Source: Taenia hydatigena (lineage: Eukaryota; Platyhelminthes; Cestoda; Cyclophyllidea; Taeniidae). From it: a stretch of 64,000 bases of DNA. A model generated the notes under the pieces. It did not search any database, was not told where the DNA came from, and saw nothing but the letters and a program-made list of their open reading frames with translations. Shown here one piece after another: positions 1 through 12,669 of the stretch. The position numbers and the translations under genes are program-made. The stretch is taken from positions 72,326 through 136,325 of the forward strand of contig JADWOT020000584.1 in the NCBI GenBank assembly GCA_036345935.2. Direction: 5' to 3'. Position 1 is the first letter of the stretch. Every line of letters starts with the position of its first letter.

Positions 1-2944
1 TTAAAAAGCTTTCGATTTCGGCATGCCCGATGTGCGGGGGACCCATTCTGGCAAAGAAATTTGCGTTGGCACAAATGCACAGCTGCTCCCTTACTTGTAA
101 TTCCAATCAAGAATGAATTATTATTTGGACTCAGCAGCTCGAATTCAGCAGTTTTTTCTTTCCTTAAGGGAAGGGGGCTGTTTTATAGTAGACATTTTAG
201 GTGCGGTTGATGTAAATAATGCTTATTTCTGTAAGAAAAGATAAAATTGTCAAGGTATATGCGTATGTTCTTTCTAATCTCCTTTGGTCACCAACGTATT
301 AGGATAAATGTCACTCTACTTGTTAAAGTTGTGACAAATAAACGAACCAACGCAAAGGGAATCACGAAACTTGTGCGAGATTTCCACCAAGTAGGGAGAC
401 GAAACGTTGCAACTGTCTAGTGATACTTCTTTGATAAAACAACGTGCAAATTGGATTGCGAATGCAGCTCGGAACAATTTTGATCCGTTTTTGTGATGCC
501 CAGGAAGTGCCTTAGGTCAAAAAAGCCACACGCATCTTAATACTAATATTGGTTTATAAAGACGTTAGGGACTCTTCAAAAATGCCGTCCAGCACCGATG
601 GAGTTACCCTCACGTAGAGCTTGATGCTTATTAGCCTTCATTACACCCCAAATATTTTGCAGCTACTGAAACCAATAAGTAGCACTGTTCCCAACTGAAA
701 AACTCCTACCATATATGTTCCTGTCTCACAGCTGATATCCCCTTAAAAAGGTATTATGATCAAAGCAGTCAAACAGCTACGAAGGGCCTTGGTAATAACC
801 CTCTCAGAAAGGCCCGCACGATTTCTACCGTATTCATGAAGCCGTGTCATGTGTTTAATTTGAAATGACAATTTAAAAAATTAGGATAATTTCTTATGCC
901 ACATCCAATCAGTAAAATTTCCTTTTTGCCATTATCTAAAAAAGATTGGTATGACTTGTTGCCATAATATTTCTCTAAAATCCTACTAGTCATAATCAAG
1001 CAATCATATTCCACATCGTGTAATTCGGACACCGTGGAGATACATTTCTATAAGATATTGCACGACTCGCACTTCAACCACTAAAAATAGAGCAGTATTC
1101 TCTCTATCCATAAGAGAGAGAGTGAGTGGCTGGATGATGTAATCCTTAAACAACAAGAATAAGTAATAGTCACAAAAAGTGTTCCCATTGGTGTTTTCAT
1201 TATTATTTCTTGATCTCAAAGAAAGTAGTTGATGTTAAAAGCACTCACAATATCTCGACGAGCACTGCGTTTCTTCATGAATGCATCAGAGCCAATCGGG
1301 TCCCAAGGTTAGTGGATGGATGATCTTGGAGGGAGGAAGTATAAATTCGGCCTTAACGAGATGCAAAAAGCCTAACCAAGTGAATAGACTGCGAGGAATT
1401 AAAGTGGTCAATGACGGACATCATCGGCGAATCACATAATTAGCCATGGAGAAAGGCCTAGACCCGAGCCTTTGGTTACAGGAAATCAAATGTTGCAGGA
1501 AGAGAGAAATTGGTACAAAAGCTGATAAGATGGAACACCCGACGCAAACGATTCCAGCCATTGCAATGCTGTCAAAGCTTTGAACTTGCCATTGCCTATG
1601 TCTGATTGCTCATCACAAATAACACAATCAATTACAGACGCACACTGTATTTCATGCTGGCTTTCCTCACCGAAGTCTAGACGAAGCATGTTGGTCTGGG
1701 TGGGTCAAGCCGCGTCGAAGAATCCGTCTGTGGCAAAGTCACCTTCCATCTCCTAGCTAATCGGTGAGTCGGATACGCACTAAGACAGTAGCAATGACAG
1801 ACTTCCACGAGGAACAAAAGACCGTTTCAAGTTTTTGACCTTACCTATGTCCTTTTCTATCTGAGTCCCATATTAGCTTGGCCAGCAAACTTAGGATACT
1901 TGCGCTCTCACCCCCGAATATTGATATGGAAGTACCTTGAAGAGACATGATGAAGGCGCTAGTCGGACCGCTGTAGCAACACTAAGTCTTATTCCAAATA
2001 ACAGCGAAAAGGCGTAGGCAGAATGACAGAGGTGCTAGAGGTGTTTAATGATTGTTCATGAAAGAGTAAAGCAAAGGGGCGGCTTTAGCGTTTTCTCAAT
2101 CACTAGGGTTACCGTAGTGAATGTTGTAGAGATCGTGTGAAAAAGGCTTGATGTTGACTCCAGGCCACATTAGGTCCCTTGGTAGCCTGTACAACCTCAA
2201 AACCAATTGAACCTGGAATTCACAATAAGCTGACCCAAAAAAACAAGCAATTTCGTGCTATCTCTACAGACTTTTTGGTGTATCCTAAAGTATAATTATT
2301 CTATAGCTTGTAATAATAGTTTAATGGAACTGGGGAATTGCACACACTTTAAAAAATTTCAATTGCAAGTGATCAAAAAATTGAAATTTTGCCATGACTG
2401 ACTTGAATGCAGTGATTTGTCTGGCGGCTTACTCAACTACGCGTTGCACTGCAATAACGATTCAGTCTCTGCACGTTATGCTTTGCTCTAAAACGCGGGC
2501 TTTGAGTTCTTGTCTACGGCAACAACATGTGCCCATCCATACTACTCATTTTGACTTCAGCGAAGAATCTTGGCTCAAACATAAACGGAATACAAACACT
2601 CAAACCGTTTTACATAATCTTCGCCATAAGAAACATGCGTTTTGATGCAGCAATAATTGGGCACATGGGATTCGCAAAAACTCAAGTTGGGGAGAAAAGA
2701 GAAAAGATGGGGGATACACGGAGCACACTTTGAGTTCCACAAAGTCAAAAATGGCTACTCTCTATCTATGGGCGCACACTTTTTGTAGCCCTTTCGCCAG
2801 AAACTACGATCTGAAGATTTCACTCAAGGACCCTCCCTACGAGTAGAACGACGGTAGGTCAGCAGGAGGGGGACCTCTGAAAAGATATGTAAATAAAAAG
2901 GTAAAAGACCTGTTAAACAATTAAGCACAGTCGTAGCTAACAAC
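1..2944. other. No confident gene; sequence 3' of the FN3 gene
   Basis: I see no exon series with consistent phase here. The most coding-like piece is a minus-strand frame at 1486-1689 (67 residues, containing the run DCVICDEQSDIGNGKF). It has no clear splice partners and I cannot place it in a family. The stretch next to the FN3 gene end presumably holds that gene's 3' untranslated region, but I found no convincing poly(A) signal close to the stop. Confidence 0.4.
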
Positions 2945-5900
2945 TCACTCAAACATTTTTGCTGCGTTTTTCCGGCGCCATTTCTGCAAAATTAGCCCAA
3001 GAATAGCGACTAGAAGGAAACCTCCCAAGCACCCGAAGACAGCGCGCATCACAGTCGCAGTATTCACATGTCCTTTAAGCATTAAAACTGTCTCCTTAAG
3101 TCAGTGGAATTCCATTTGGATGCATTCATACGGAAGGCCAAACTTACCCTTCGTTGTTTGCTCCGTAAGAAGAGTTGAGTACTTATGATCAAATGGTTTG
3201 ACAATTTGCGAAGTATTAGCGTCTATTCGAAGCAAACCTTCACCGATTAGCGTCAGTAAAGCTTCAGCAACTCAGCAAAATCACTAAAGGACCTAACCGA
3301 TTCTACCAAACTGTTCAAATATCATAAAGGTTTTACAGCATTTAGGCTAAAATTTGTGAAGGCTAACAAGAACGTCCAATTTCTATAAGCCATGGTATTG
3401 GGGTCAAAATATCGCTCAGCTGATGAGGTTAACATAGGAAGTCCAAAAAACTTACCGATTTTAACAGCTGTTGAAAGAGTTGAGTGGGTGGTCTCAGGAG
3501 GCACTGGTTCTGAAATAACCAAAAACACAGCATTCTCATTGATTAATGAGATTCGTGCCATTTCATTGGCTCATCTTCTTGGCAGTCGAAGTGCTTCCAG
3601 TGAGGCGACTTTAGCCTGGTAGAGCTAAACATTTTTATGACTCTAGACATCAACAGCCCTGACATTCTAAGAGTTGACTCAGGATTTCACAATCGGGACC
3701 AATTTGTACTTTTCCTGGTGCATTGGAATCTGAGCCGTTCAAAGTGACAAGCATAAATGGTAATTCTTCAGTCAGTTGTCAGGAGAGGAGACAGTTTAGG
3801 CTAATCACAGCACGTCTTACGTTGTGTAGTGACGGAGGCTGCTTCTGTTCCCTTCTCTACTGCTACCTCCTCCTTCCCCTTTGGAGCGCTGGTTGACACA
3901 GTGGTAGGCGTGGTGGAGGTGCTGGTGGGTGTACCATACTCTGATGAGAGATTGGCAAGAAACGCAAAAATTTTAACAGTTGTGGGTGAAAAATAATAAC
4001 AATTATTATTATCATTGCAATCTACATCCCTTCATTCATTTTGCACTAACCCTACCATTCATCCGCACCTTTTAGTGCTGCATATAGTTTCACATGCCTT
4101 TGGAAAGAAGACTTCTGAATTCTATGCTTTTACTTACGAAGCCACATGGTTCTTACCTGCAGAATCAATGTGTAGCTCGACAGGAGAGCTTGGAGTTCCG
4201 TAGTTATCCATGTGTCTCTTTGTCTTCAGTACAGCTTGCACTGTGCATGACAAAAGTCCCGGCCCAACATTCGTCAAAACCGTATGCGTGTCCTCCGTTT
4301 TGCCCCTCATTCTGACATAGCTGTTTTTGAGCCCACAATTCCACTCGTAATAAGGGTGCTTGCCAGGCAGTTTAAGCGGCGCATTCCAGGTCAGCTTCGC
4401 CGATTTTGGCCCACTTTGTGCCAATTTTATATCTCTCGGAACCCCCGGTACTTAGGAGGAAGCAGCAAGTTAATAATAAAGTAGTCGTCATCACAACATA
4501 TATGCTAACACTTGTGTCTGATCATCCTTACTTCCAGCGTTGGTTTCAACGTCTCCTAGGTGGGTCCAAAAGGGATCACTTCCAGTGCAATTGGATCCTA
4601 ATTTGATGCCATATTTGGTATCTGGGGAGAGGTTATGGAATGTCACCCTTTGTTGGTTGGGTCGAGGTTGTTGTATCACACGGTTTGCATTCCTGTCATA
4701 CGGAACCGCGTCCACGAGATATGTGCACGAAGTTGGAAAGAGCTGTGGGATGTCCCATTTCACTGTTACACTATCCCAGGAGGCGTATACCTCGTAAAAT
4801 GGGGGCTGCAAGGCGACTAGAAAAGAGAATAACAAAATAGTATTTCATTTTGCTTCTCTCAATAAAATATAACAACACAAGTCAAGTTATGAGAGGAGGC
4901 AAAATGAGGACACTCACAAAACTTGGGCATAATAATGGGGTGAACGGCTCTTCTGCTCGCAGCATCATTTGTATATGCCGTAACAGTGTAATTGCCCGGA
5001 TACGCGTAGAGAGCTTTTGGACAAACTTCGAATTGCATGGTCCTGTCGTATTGGGAGCGCACAATTTTGTCACGTCCAATGACATTTTTGTTTCTGTATT
5101 TAGACAGATCCTAAAGTAGTCAATTAAAAGATAATGCAGATGTAACGCGTCTGTGTTAGTAGCCATAGGACTAAAAGGAGTCTCGTGTGACGCCCTTAAC
5201 ATTTGGGTAATTAAGCTGACAGCCTAACATTCCCTTGCTGTTGCTTCAGTAAAATTACAACTAATTTTACGCAGGGCACCCCTACTCAATGGTGTCTTCA
5301 ATGGGGATCTAAGGACCAACAGGGCGCATAAGAAGTCTTACAGTATGGATGATGTCCAAATCCGTGCAGCTGTAGAATGTAAGGTATCGCAAAGTTGCTA
5401 GCAAACATTAGTATTCTGAAAGGGTCGAAATTTAAAAGGGAAGGTAGGAGGGAAGGAGGGCGAAAAACTGACTTTATCGTCGACGACCTCGAAAACAATT
5501 GTCTCATTATTATGGCTAAAAACGAAGGTGAAGCGACGGATTAAACGAGGATGTGAAGCTGGTGGACGGAATGTGACGATGAGGCGAGCAGTCTTGGGCG
5601 ACTTCAGCTCCAACTTTCCGTAGATATCGCACGGTGGATCAACTAAAATACCCAAAACACTCACCTCGTTAGATAAACAAGTTCGTTCATCCAAAGAAGG
5701 GGGAAGTCACTCTCTTTTAAATATGCTACCTCTGCACAGTGCTCCAATTGTCGCAAATTGTAAATAAACTTATGATTTTGAAAGATATTTACGTTCAACC
5801 ATTGCTTTGGTGGGAACGGAATAAGCCTGGACTTGGGACCCCGGAAGAGATTTAAGCAAATCACTTGGGAGGTCAAACCTAAGAAGAGACGTTTGAGAAG

Positions 5901-7252
5901 AAAGCTCTACTGATTGTTTTCTGATCGGCACAGCGATTGCCAAAGACGCACGTTTTCCACCTTGGCAGATATCCAGTGCCTCGATCTAAGCAAATACACC
6001 AGGATGAATTGTGATTCGAGACTAAGCAAAAAGTTCCACTAAAAGAAATAAGTAGACTGCTTTCTGAGAGGCTAGAAGTCAATGGAAATGAGAATTTCGT
6101 AGCCATATTTTGATAAAAGAAAAGTATTGTTTCGTTTTAGCCTTCAAGTTAGCCATGGCAATCAAATTCTATCAGGTTTAGATACTTACAAAGCCTACTT
6201 ATATACTTATAAATTACAGTGCCCATTACGCATTCACAAAGATAACTTTGTGATATGATGATAATGCACACATATTTTTACTAGCGATAACAAATGAGAC
6301 GCAATTCGGAGGGGCAGAAATCGCCAAAAAAACAAATATTCTGCTCACCTACCGAATTCAGATTAAGTAGCATTTGCATACCGTGTAGCTATCTGATAAA
6401 GTCGTATTGTAGATAATCAGCAAGCATTCCTCCGTAGTCTTGTGCTTCACCACCACCACGAATGGACCATCACCGACTGCACTAACTTGAAAAACCTCCC
6501 TAGTAAGGAACAAGTTATGGAACAATTATTTCAAAGGCAAGGTCAATCTAAACCAAACAAATAAATACCGTTGGATAGCATTGCGCCACACTCTGATGAA
6601 GCTGGTTCTATCACAAAGACCTCATAACCTTGCAGCAACCAAATTGCATCAGCTTTGAGAAATTGGCTAGCTGATTTGACTTAAGAGGTTCTACCCAACA
6701 TCTAGCCACACTTTGAACCGAGTAATAACTCCAAAAAAGCGACTTTGAACTTACCTTGAGGAACGAGAACCAAAGCGGACACTCTCTGAAAGGCACAAAA
6801 TCAACAATTGTGTGGATAAACTTGTCCATATTACAATGCTGCAATGATAATCACCCGATTGTGTGAGGTAAAATTAGCTTACCACCAGTCGTTATGCTCG
6901 CGTTGGCAGACACTCCGTGCGCATCGAATTTTGTCTTCATTTCGGTTGTGATGAGATACTCAGCCTCGCCTTGTTCAAGCACGGTATATAGGCTTTCACG
7001 CGTTCCGCTAACATTTCTCCAAAATTTTGCATCTCCAACCTTTGTGACGCTCACTGAAAATTTCAGAATGCCATTCTGTGCACAGTATTTGCTCACAGGC
7101 CAATGGAGAATCAACCCGTTGCCCCATTGTCGATCAAGGCTTACATGGAAATGGCGTGGATCTGGCCATACAATCGGTGCATCTTCAGCAGATGCACACA
7201 ACCAGACGCTGAAAACGCTAACACACACAATCACCACACGCCTATGCAGCAT
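2945..7252 (-). CDS. Multi-FN3 single-pass membrane protein (type I), 14-15 coding exons
   Basis: Probable cell-surface or tegument glycoprotein with adhesion or receptor-like architecture; its ligand is unknown. Coding exons read 7252-6883, 6785-6755, 6499-6382, 5985-5793, 5642-5473, then 5369-5342 plus 5260-5229 (provisional; 5397-5342 is an alternative), 5110-4918, 4816-4532, 4450-4157, 3940-3821, 3729-3679, 3569-3456, 3261-3148 and 3072-2945. All have GT..AG edges and join in phase to about 746 residues. Residues 1-22 form a signal peptide ending CASA, and the start is the Met just before it. FN3-like domains lie near 24-125, 124-238, 238-379, 379-474 and 474-571. Visible B-strand signatures include VTVKWDIP and AKLTWNAP; F-strand signatures include YTVTAYTND and SCTVQAVLKT. 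A Thr/Ser stalk follows at 572-611, then an unidentified membrane-proximal region, a transmembrane helix at about 715-734, and a basic tail of about 12 residues starting KWRRK. Exons 4 and 7 are both 193 nt with identical phase, as expected of duplicated FN3 cassettes. The architecture (signal, FN3, stalk, C-terminal helix) resembles cestode FN3 surface proteins in general, but I do not claim orthology to any named antigen. The weakest junctions are exon 6 and exons 11/12. Confidence 0.85.
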
Positions 7253-7646
7253 GAGGAGAAATGTGAGTTCATCATAGTGAGTTGAGGTAGATGCAACCAC
7301 GGGTGTCAAACCAATGAAAACCTCCGACTGCACTAACCAACCGCTACGGGTGCAGGACGATAAAGACAGTGTTGACAGCAGAGTTGTTTTGAAGTTAGTG
7401 AAATTAAGTGACAGCTTAATTATCATCACCATTTAATGTTTGACTGGACGCAAGAAATTATAAGTGACCAGGTTACGGAAAGACAGATTGCATATTCCAC
7501 CCAAAGACACTTGTGGTGCCGCCTCCATCACCTGTCTACTTAAGTCATTTCAGCGTACTGCGACCTGCTGCGTTGTAGGTCCTCGTCTCTCCAAACAATC
7601 CGTCCTCAGCGCAGTTTTCTTTATTAGAGTTCAGTCGGGAAGTCCA

Positions 7647-7824
7647 ACTATTTAGTGCTAAAGCTGCTTTGCAAGTAGAGTTAAGGGCTCGCGTGGACAG
7701 AAGAACTGCACTTTCGTCACCTTCCCTTTCATTTATCATCGTCAGTCGGTCTTGTGAAAAACCCAAATGAATTATTTTACTGGCCTCGTTGTATCGAATG
7801 TTTTGTACGACCAAATGACTGCGA
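7647..7824 (-). other. FN3-like exon candidate, possible paralogue remnant
   Basis: An open frame follows a good acceptor (CGTTTTCAG) at 7825. It carries an FN3-like second half, with RYNE near the C strand and NSTCKAALALNS in the F-strand position. This compares well with SCTVQAVLKT in exon 9 of the neighbouring gene. No clean donor follows, and the start of the FN3 gene lies only about 400 bases downstream. It could be a broken duplicate or an exon whose partners I could not resolve. Confidence 0.4.
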
Positions 7825-8572
7825 CTGAAAACGACAAATCAATGAAGCTAAACGAAGTAAGAATCAACAACCATCCTCACCATGGTTCTAAGGAGGTAGG
7901 AGTCATTCATTAGGATCAACATCGTCTGCTATCTCCTCATCCAAATTGCTTTGTAGTGGGGCGTTGAGGAGCATGTTCCTTATACCTAACCGCGATTCCA
8001 GGAGTAAAAATGCATCCAGAGAAATAACAATGGATCCATTTGAAATCCGGTCAAAAAGGGAAATCAATCCACCCAAGACCAGACACCTGGATTTCCTTCA
8101 GTCAAGAAAGCTTGGCGAGCATTGTGATCAAATCGTACAGCACATCATGGTCTATGAAGGGCTAAGGTGGGAAAAAATTAGCTAGGCCTGACCTACAGAC
8201 AGAGATTTCGGAGCGGTCGAAAGGCTTCGACCTGGCACAATTGGACTGCGATCCTCCAATAAGCATTCAAAACTGCTGTGGAGTTGGCAAACACGTTTAA
8301 CAGTCTATTCAAAGGCTGCAAAACATGAGAAAATGACTAATGTCACCTCAAGCGGTTGGATAACCTTCTCCCAAAACCATCGAACCTTCTGGGCACTTGC
8401 TTCAGTTGAATCAGCCGGAAGTCCAAGCTCCGCTATGTAATAAGTCATCTGAAGGAAAGTCCACATCTTCACCGCCTTCAATAGATGTTGTGCTTTTAGT
8501 CGTACAGCCTTTTAAAAGCTTTCCAACTCCAAGAAACCGATGTTATACAAGAGTTCCTGTCCAAACTTCTCA

Positions 8573-8639
8573 ATACGTCAGCACTTGGGGCGATTCGGTT
8601 GACCAGTAGATCAGCTTCGAGGCGTGAATAACATCGAGC
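8573..8639 (-). other. FN3-like N-terminal half fragment
   Basis: After a pyrimidine-rich acceptor (CTTTTCCCCTCAG) one frame reads HASKLIYWSTESPQVLTY, an FN3 B-C strand pattern with the usual Trp. It runs straight into a TGA. The stop without a donor suggests decay. It would be the natural upstream partner of the FN3-like piece at 7647-7824. Confidence 0.3.
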
Positions 8640-9093
8640 CTGAGGGGAAAAGGTACCTATGACAACCGAAATGTTGGCTATCTTTAAAAATTGATCCAAA
8701 AGTTTCGATGGAGAAAGCAGATGCTATGCGCAGTAGCTCTAAGACCGAAGTTTACAACCAGTTTATACTTCGTGTCAGCCTAAACAGGCGGGTAAGGCAG
8801 GTCTTTTCCAAGTTTCCAAACGATTTCCCGACATTTAGAATCCTATCATATGAAAAACAAAACACACAGAAGACGACAAGGATATTTGCAAGTGAACTCC
8901 AATGAATAGTTTCATCACCAACACCACACACACGCGGAGCATGCCTTCATTGACCGTTCATAACAATCCTTGTTGCATCAGATTGTGCATGGTGGGTGGA
9001 TAGTTTGAGCAGACCTGAGAGGCCAAATAAGTCAGCTATCAACTTCCAAGCACCTCTTTTGTAGTCCGAAGCAGATGATGGCATCAAACTTAC

Positions 9094-9240
9094 CGCAGTC
9101 GTGATGAATGGAAATGAATATTTTGGTTGGCCAAGCAAACGCAAAATGCGCCGACCCAGAAACCTTCGAGTTTTGAGAGGTTTGAAAACAGGTAATTTGG
9201 GTAATAGCCATCTCTCTTTCCACTTAGAGACTTCCGACTT
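9094..9240 (-). other. FN3-like exon candidate with strong donor
   Basis: A strong donor (GCG|GTAAGTTTG) closes a segment open in more than one frame. The frame reading VSGSAHFAFAWPTKIF looks like an FN3 B strand with the W-P pair seen in exon 1 of the downstream gene (ILHWPVSK). The 5' edge is uncertain. It belongs with the other FN3-like pieces on this strand, but I could not thread them into one open protein. Confidence 0.3.
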
Positions 9241-11313
9241 CCATTGCAAAATGGAAGCCAAATTTTGAGCACATTACCGACTGAATGAATAGTTTGGAAG
9301 TCAGTATAGTACTCATTACGAAAATAAGTAATGTATTTACTACCCCACTGCTACCGCTGCTACTACTTGAACCAAATAAGTGGGTGCTCATGAACTTTCA
9401 ATGGCGAGTTTTGCTAATCAAATGAAAATTACCAGCTGACCATGCGCAAACACTTGCATGTGGGCTAACACATTGTCGACTAGCGACTGGCTGGAGTCCT
9501 TGGGAAAGCTCGACAGGCTGGAATACTTCTATTTTTTTACTTTTTGTCGGTATTGGCGTGCTGTCGATACTCACTGCAATCTAAAACATTTCCAGTATTC
9601 TACGATTCAAAAATATATGATTCGTACAGTCTATGATTGTGATAATGTAAGAGTGAGCCAATGTGGAAAATCACACTAAATCGACTTTAACGATACGAGT
9701 CGACCCCATCCTTTCCTGTCAAAACAAATTGGAAAAAGACTCTATTCATCACTTGCTTATTTATGCATAGCTGTGTTTCGTCACAAATTCAACCTTGCTC
9801 CACTTTTCGACAAGAGATGCATTCGAGAACTCTCAAAGACCAAACGATGGAGAAAATTCATCTAACGGAGGGAAGATTATGGTGGTACTACTTATATAAG
9901 CCAGTAACATACCGAAATCCCCGATCGTTTCAGTGTGCTCCAGTGGGAGGGGGGGTAACTTCGACGCAGATTGTCTTAAATGGTCGAATAGGCAGTGCTC
10001 CTCTCTTAACTATAGTGCCGCAACAATTTTGGCGTTGGATTATTGCTTATGGATTGGCGACATAAAGTTACTCACTCATGGTGAGTTTGTCCTCATCGAA
10101 AGACCGCTCAACATCTTTGGAAATGGCAATGGGAAGAATTTCGCTATGCGCCTCATGGAAACACAAAAGGTGTGCTGGCGCATGGATGGAGTGCAAGGAA
10201 TAAGCTGCGTCCAAATGATAAAAGCAGTAGATATTCCATTGGCTTGCATACGTCAAAGATTCTATAAGAAAGATGACAAAAGAAATGATTTAGCCAAAGT
10301 TAGAGAGCATTGTTCGAAGACCGGTGCCGGGTGACAGACACATCGCATTGCTAACAACACATTGCTGGGAGGAACAACGTGTGGCAATGACAATCCTCGT
10401 CACCATCAGATGTCTAAAGCAATCCCCACCTTTGATCCGCACAGAGCAGTCGAATGCAGCCTCGTGTCGAGGAAGCATTATATACATCATGTGTTCGTAT
10501 GCAACGGGAGCAGAATGCAATGATTTACTCCCAGAATCGAAGCAAGCATCAAAGAATTGAAGATGCGCGAACGCCACCATTGCAGTCGAACTGAAGCAGA
10601 CTATTTCATGACTTTTGAAGCTGTAGCAGCAGGCCTCTCGTTAACAAAGCAGCCATCTGGGCAGTAATGATCAGATTCGCTGCCACTACCTCCAGTGGAA
10701 ACCGACAATTACACCATCGATGTCTTAATGTTCAAAAAGGCAGCGACCATCATTCCATTCTGTTTCTCCCCGATTCACATCTGGGCAAAATGCGGGTTGT
10801 TTGGCGGTCCTGATTGTGGATTGGAACATTTCCCCCATCTCGAACGTTTCAACGACGCGCTAGTGATGCACCTTTCTGTGGAGCTGACTAACGCATTTAT
10901 TCACAAACAATTGCATTTTCAAGGCCGAGACACACTGGTTGTCAATACAGCTTTCCGTAGAATAAACTGAGACCGTTCGACCCAACGACCAAATCATTCC
11001 ATTCCAAAGCCACCTTCCAGGCTTCAACGCAGCTTTATAATAAATAAGCTAAAAGCGGTTATCACTCCGTCAGCTGCTTTGTGTTATAATTTAAATCCTG
11101 AAGTCGCCCCTAAACCAAAAAAAGGATTCCTAACACTCTTGTATACCAGCATCGAATTCCCAATTACAACGCCGCTTCCATATCATATCTTATCAAATCA
11201 TATCATGTTAATTGAGTGCACTTATCGTAGTCAGGTTCCCCGATATTACGACGACGTCGCGACTAGGCAGAATGAGGACGAAATGCTACTTTGAAGCAGA
11301 AGCACTTTGGGTT

Positions 11314-11330
11314 GATGGATGGATGGATGG
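11314..11330 (+). repeat. (GATG)n/(GGAT)n microsatellite
   Basis: About four units of a GATG repeat. Too short to say more. Confidence 0.7.
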
Positions 11331-11528
11331 CGACTCAGCTTCCGCAAACCACATTCCTCCTCCTCTTCCATTCCTACTAGTAGGTTGTCGAATTGTAAGT
11401 ATTTGTTCCTTCATCCCCAATGTCAGAGAGCTGCTATCTCCGCCCCTCTCCGCCCCCACTTATTTGGCCTCTTCGGCCGCTAGAACCCAAGCCAGATCCC
11501 GGTTCCACTACTAAAAGTGTTGACTGGT

Positions 11529-11709
11529 GAGTTGTCTCTTTAAAAACAACGACAAAGTGAGCAGAATACTGGTATTGCCGACATTCGTCTCGGCAGAATG
11601 CCACGTAGAGTGATGCGGTTTTCCACATGCCAGGGCTGGACTCAACACTCCCCTTCAAATCAACTTTCGAGCCATTTGTATTTGTACACTCCACGAAGTA
11701 GGCATGATT
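11529..11709 (-). other. Coding-like exon candidate, possibly part of the upstream FN3 paralogue
   Basis: After an acceptor (TTTGGCCTCAG) the frame begins NHAYFVECTNTNGSKVD and continues to about HFVVVFKETTHQ, with several Cys and alternating hydrophobic residues typical of beta-strands. The downstream edge is not clear; the open frame runs on into a Gly/Ser-rich, low-complexity stretch. A separate minus-strand frame at 11888-12124 holds a hydrophobic run (VVFAFIGILFLIAWHIYS) that could be a membrane helix, but I cannot link the two. Confidence 0.35.
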
Positions 11710-12669
11710 CTGAGGCCAAATTGAAAGTAATTTACCAAACACGACCTGACTCGTAATAAATCCCTACCAAAGGCAACAAATAAGCAAACTGAGGCATGTC
11801 TCTTTGACAGGAAACTTCACCGCCACACCCGCTAGTGGTTTCATCGTCTAAATAATCATCCCATCTGCAGTCGGGTGCTTCAACAGATCAATCTCTTCTT
11901 AAGAACCGTAAGATGCAACTCTCCTTCACCATCCTTATTGATATAGAACACATGCAAGAGTAAATGTGCCACGCAATGAGGAATAAAATCCCTATGAAAG
12001 CGAAGACCACATCCTTGCCGAGCCCAGCCGAATCATGAAGATGCCAACGCAATGACGGACACTGCATTCCAAAAAGCAAACGAATAAATGTACGCCTCCA
12101 GTGTTGAAAAGAATCCCAAAACATCGAAAATAGATACGAAGAATAACAAGCCTACATGCTCCCAACTCACCTTTGCTTTTAAATGCCCTTCTAATTTTAC
12201 TGCAACGGCGTCAAATCGACAGTTCTTCTCATAAATTCACCCACGCTTCCATTCATTGACTATGAGCCAACTGGTATGAACGCGGAGAGGCTCTGAAACA
12301 ATCCGTTTTATAGCTATTCTGAGTCGCGGAGGAAAGAACACTCACTTCATGATAATGTTTGGCCCTCAATAGTTAGCGAAACTAGCCATGCAGACTAGAA
12401 GAAACGCAAAACCACACACCACGCGGCAGAACACACAAGCCAGTCACACACCCGTGACCTTAAACGACTCTCGTGTCGTGGTTAATAAAATTAAATTGTT
12501 AGTAGAAAAAAAACAAAAAAACTATCCGATTTAGGTGCAGGTCAGATCAAACTTTTACTAAAAAGTCGTTAACGCAAGTTCTAAATAATTTTGTGCAAAA
12601 TGCTCTTAAAATGAATGCAAACGAATTAAACGTAATTTGTGTGCATGGCAATGTATCATAAGCTGCAAG

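Noticed and set aside
5661..5876. 71-residue minus-strand frame as an FN3 exon
   Set aside because: Using it would force a 22-nt intron or a stop. The in-phase join from 5793 to 5642 makes it intronic.
2945..7252. Assignment to a named cestode host-protective antigen
   Set aside because: Only the general layout (signal, FN3, membrane helix) is shared. This protein has about five FN3 domains and extra regions.
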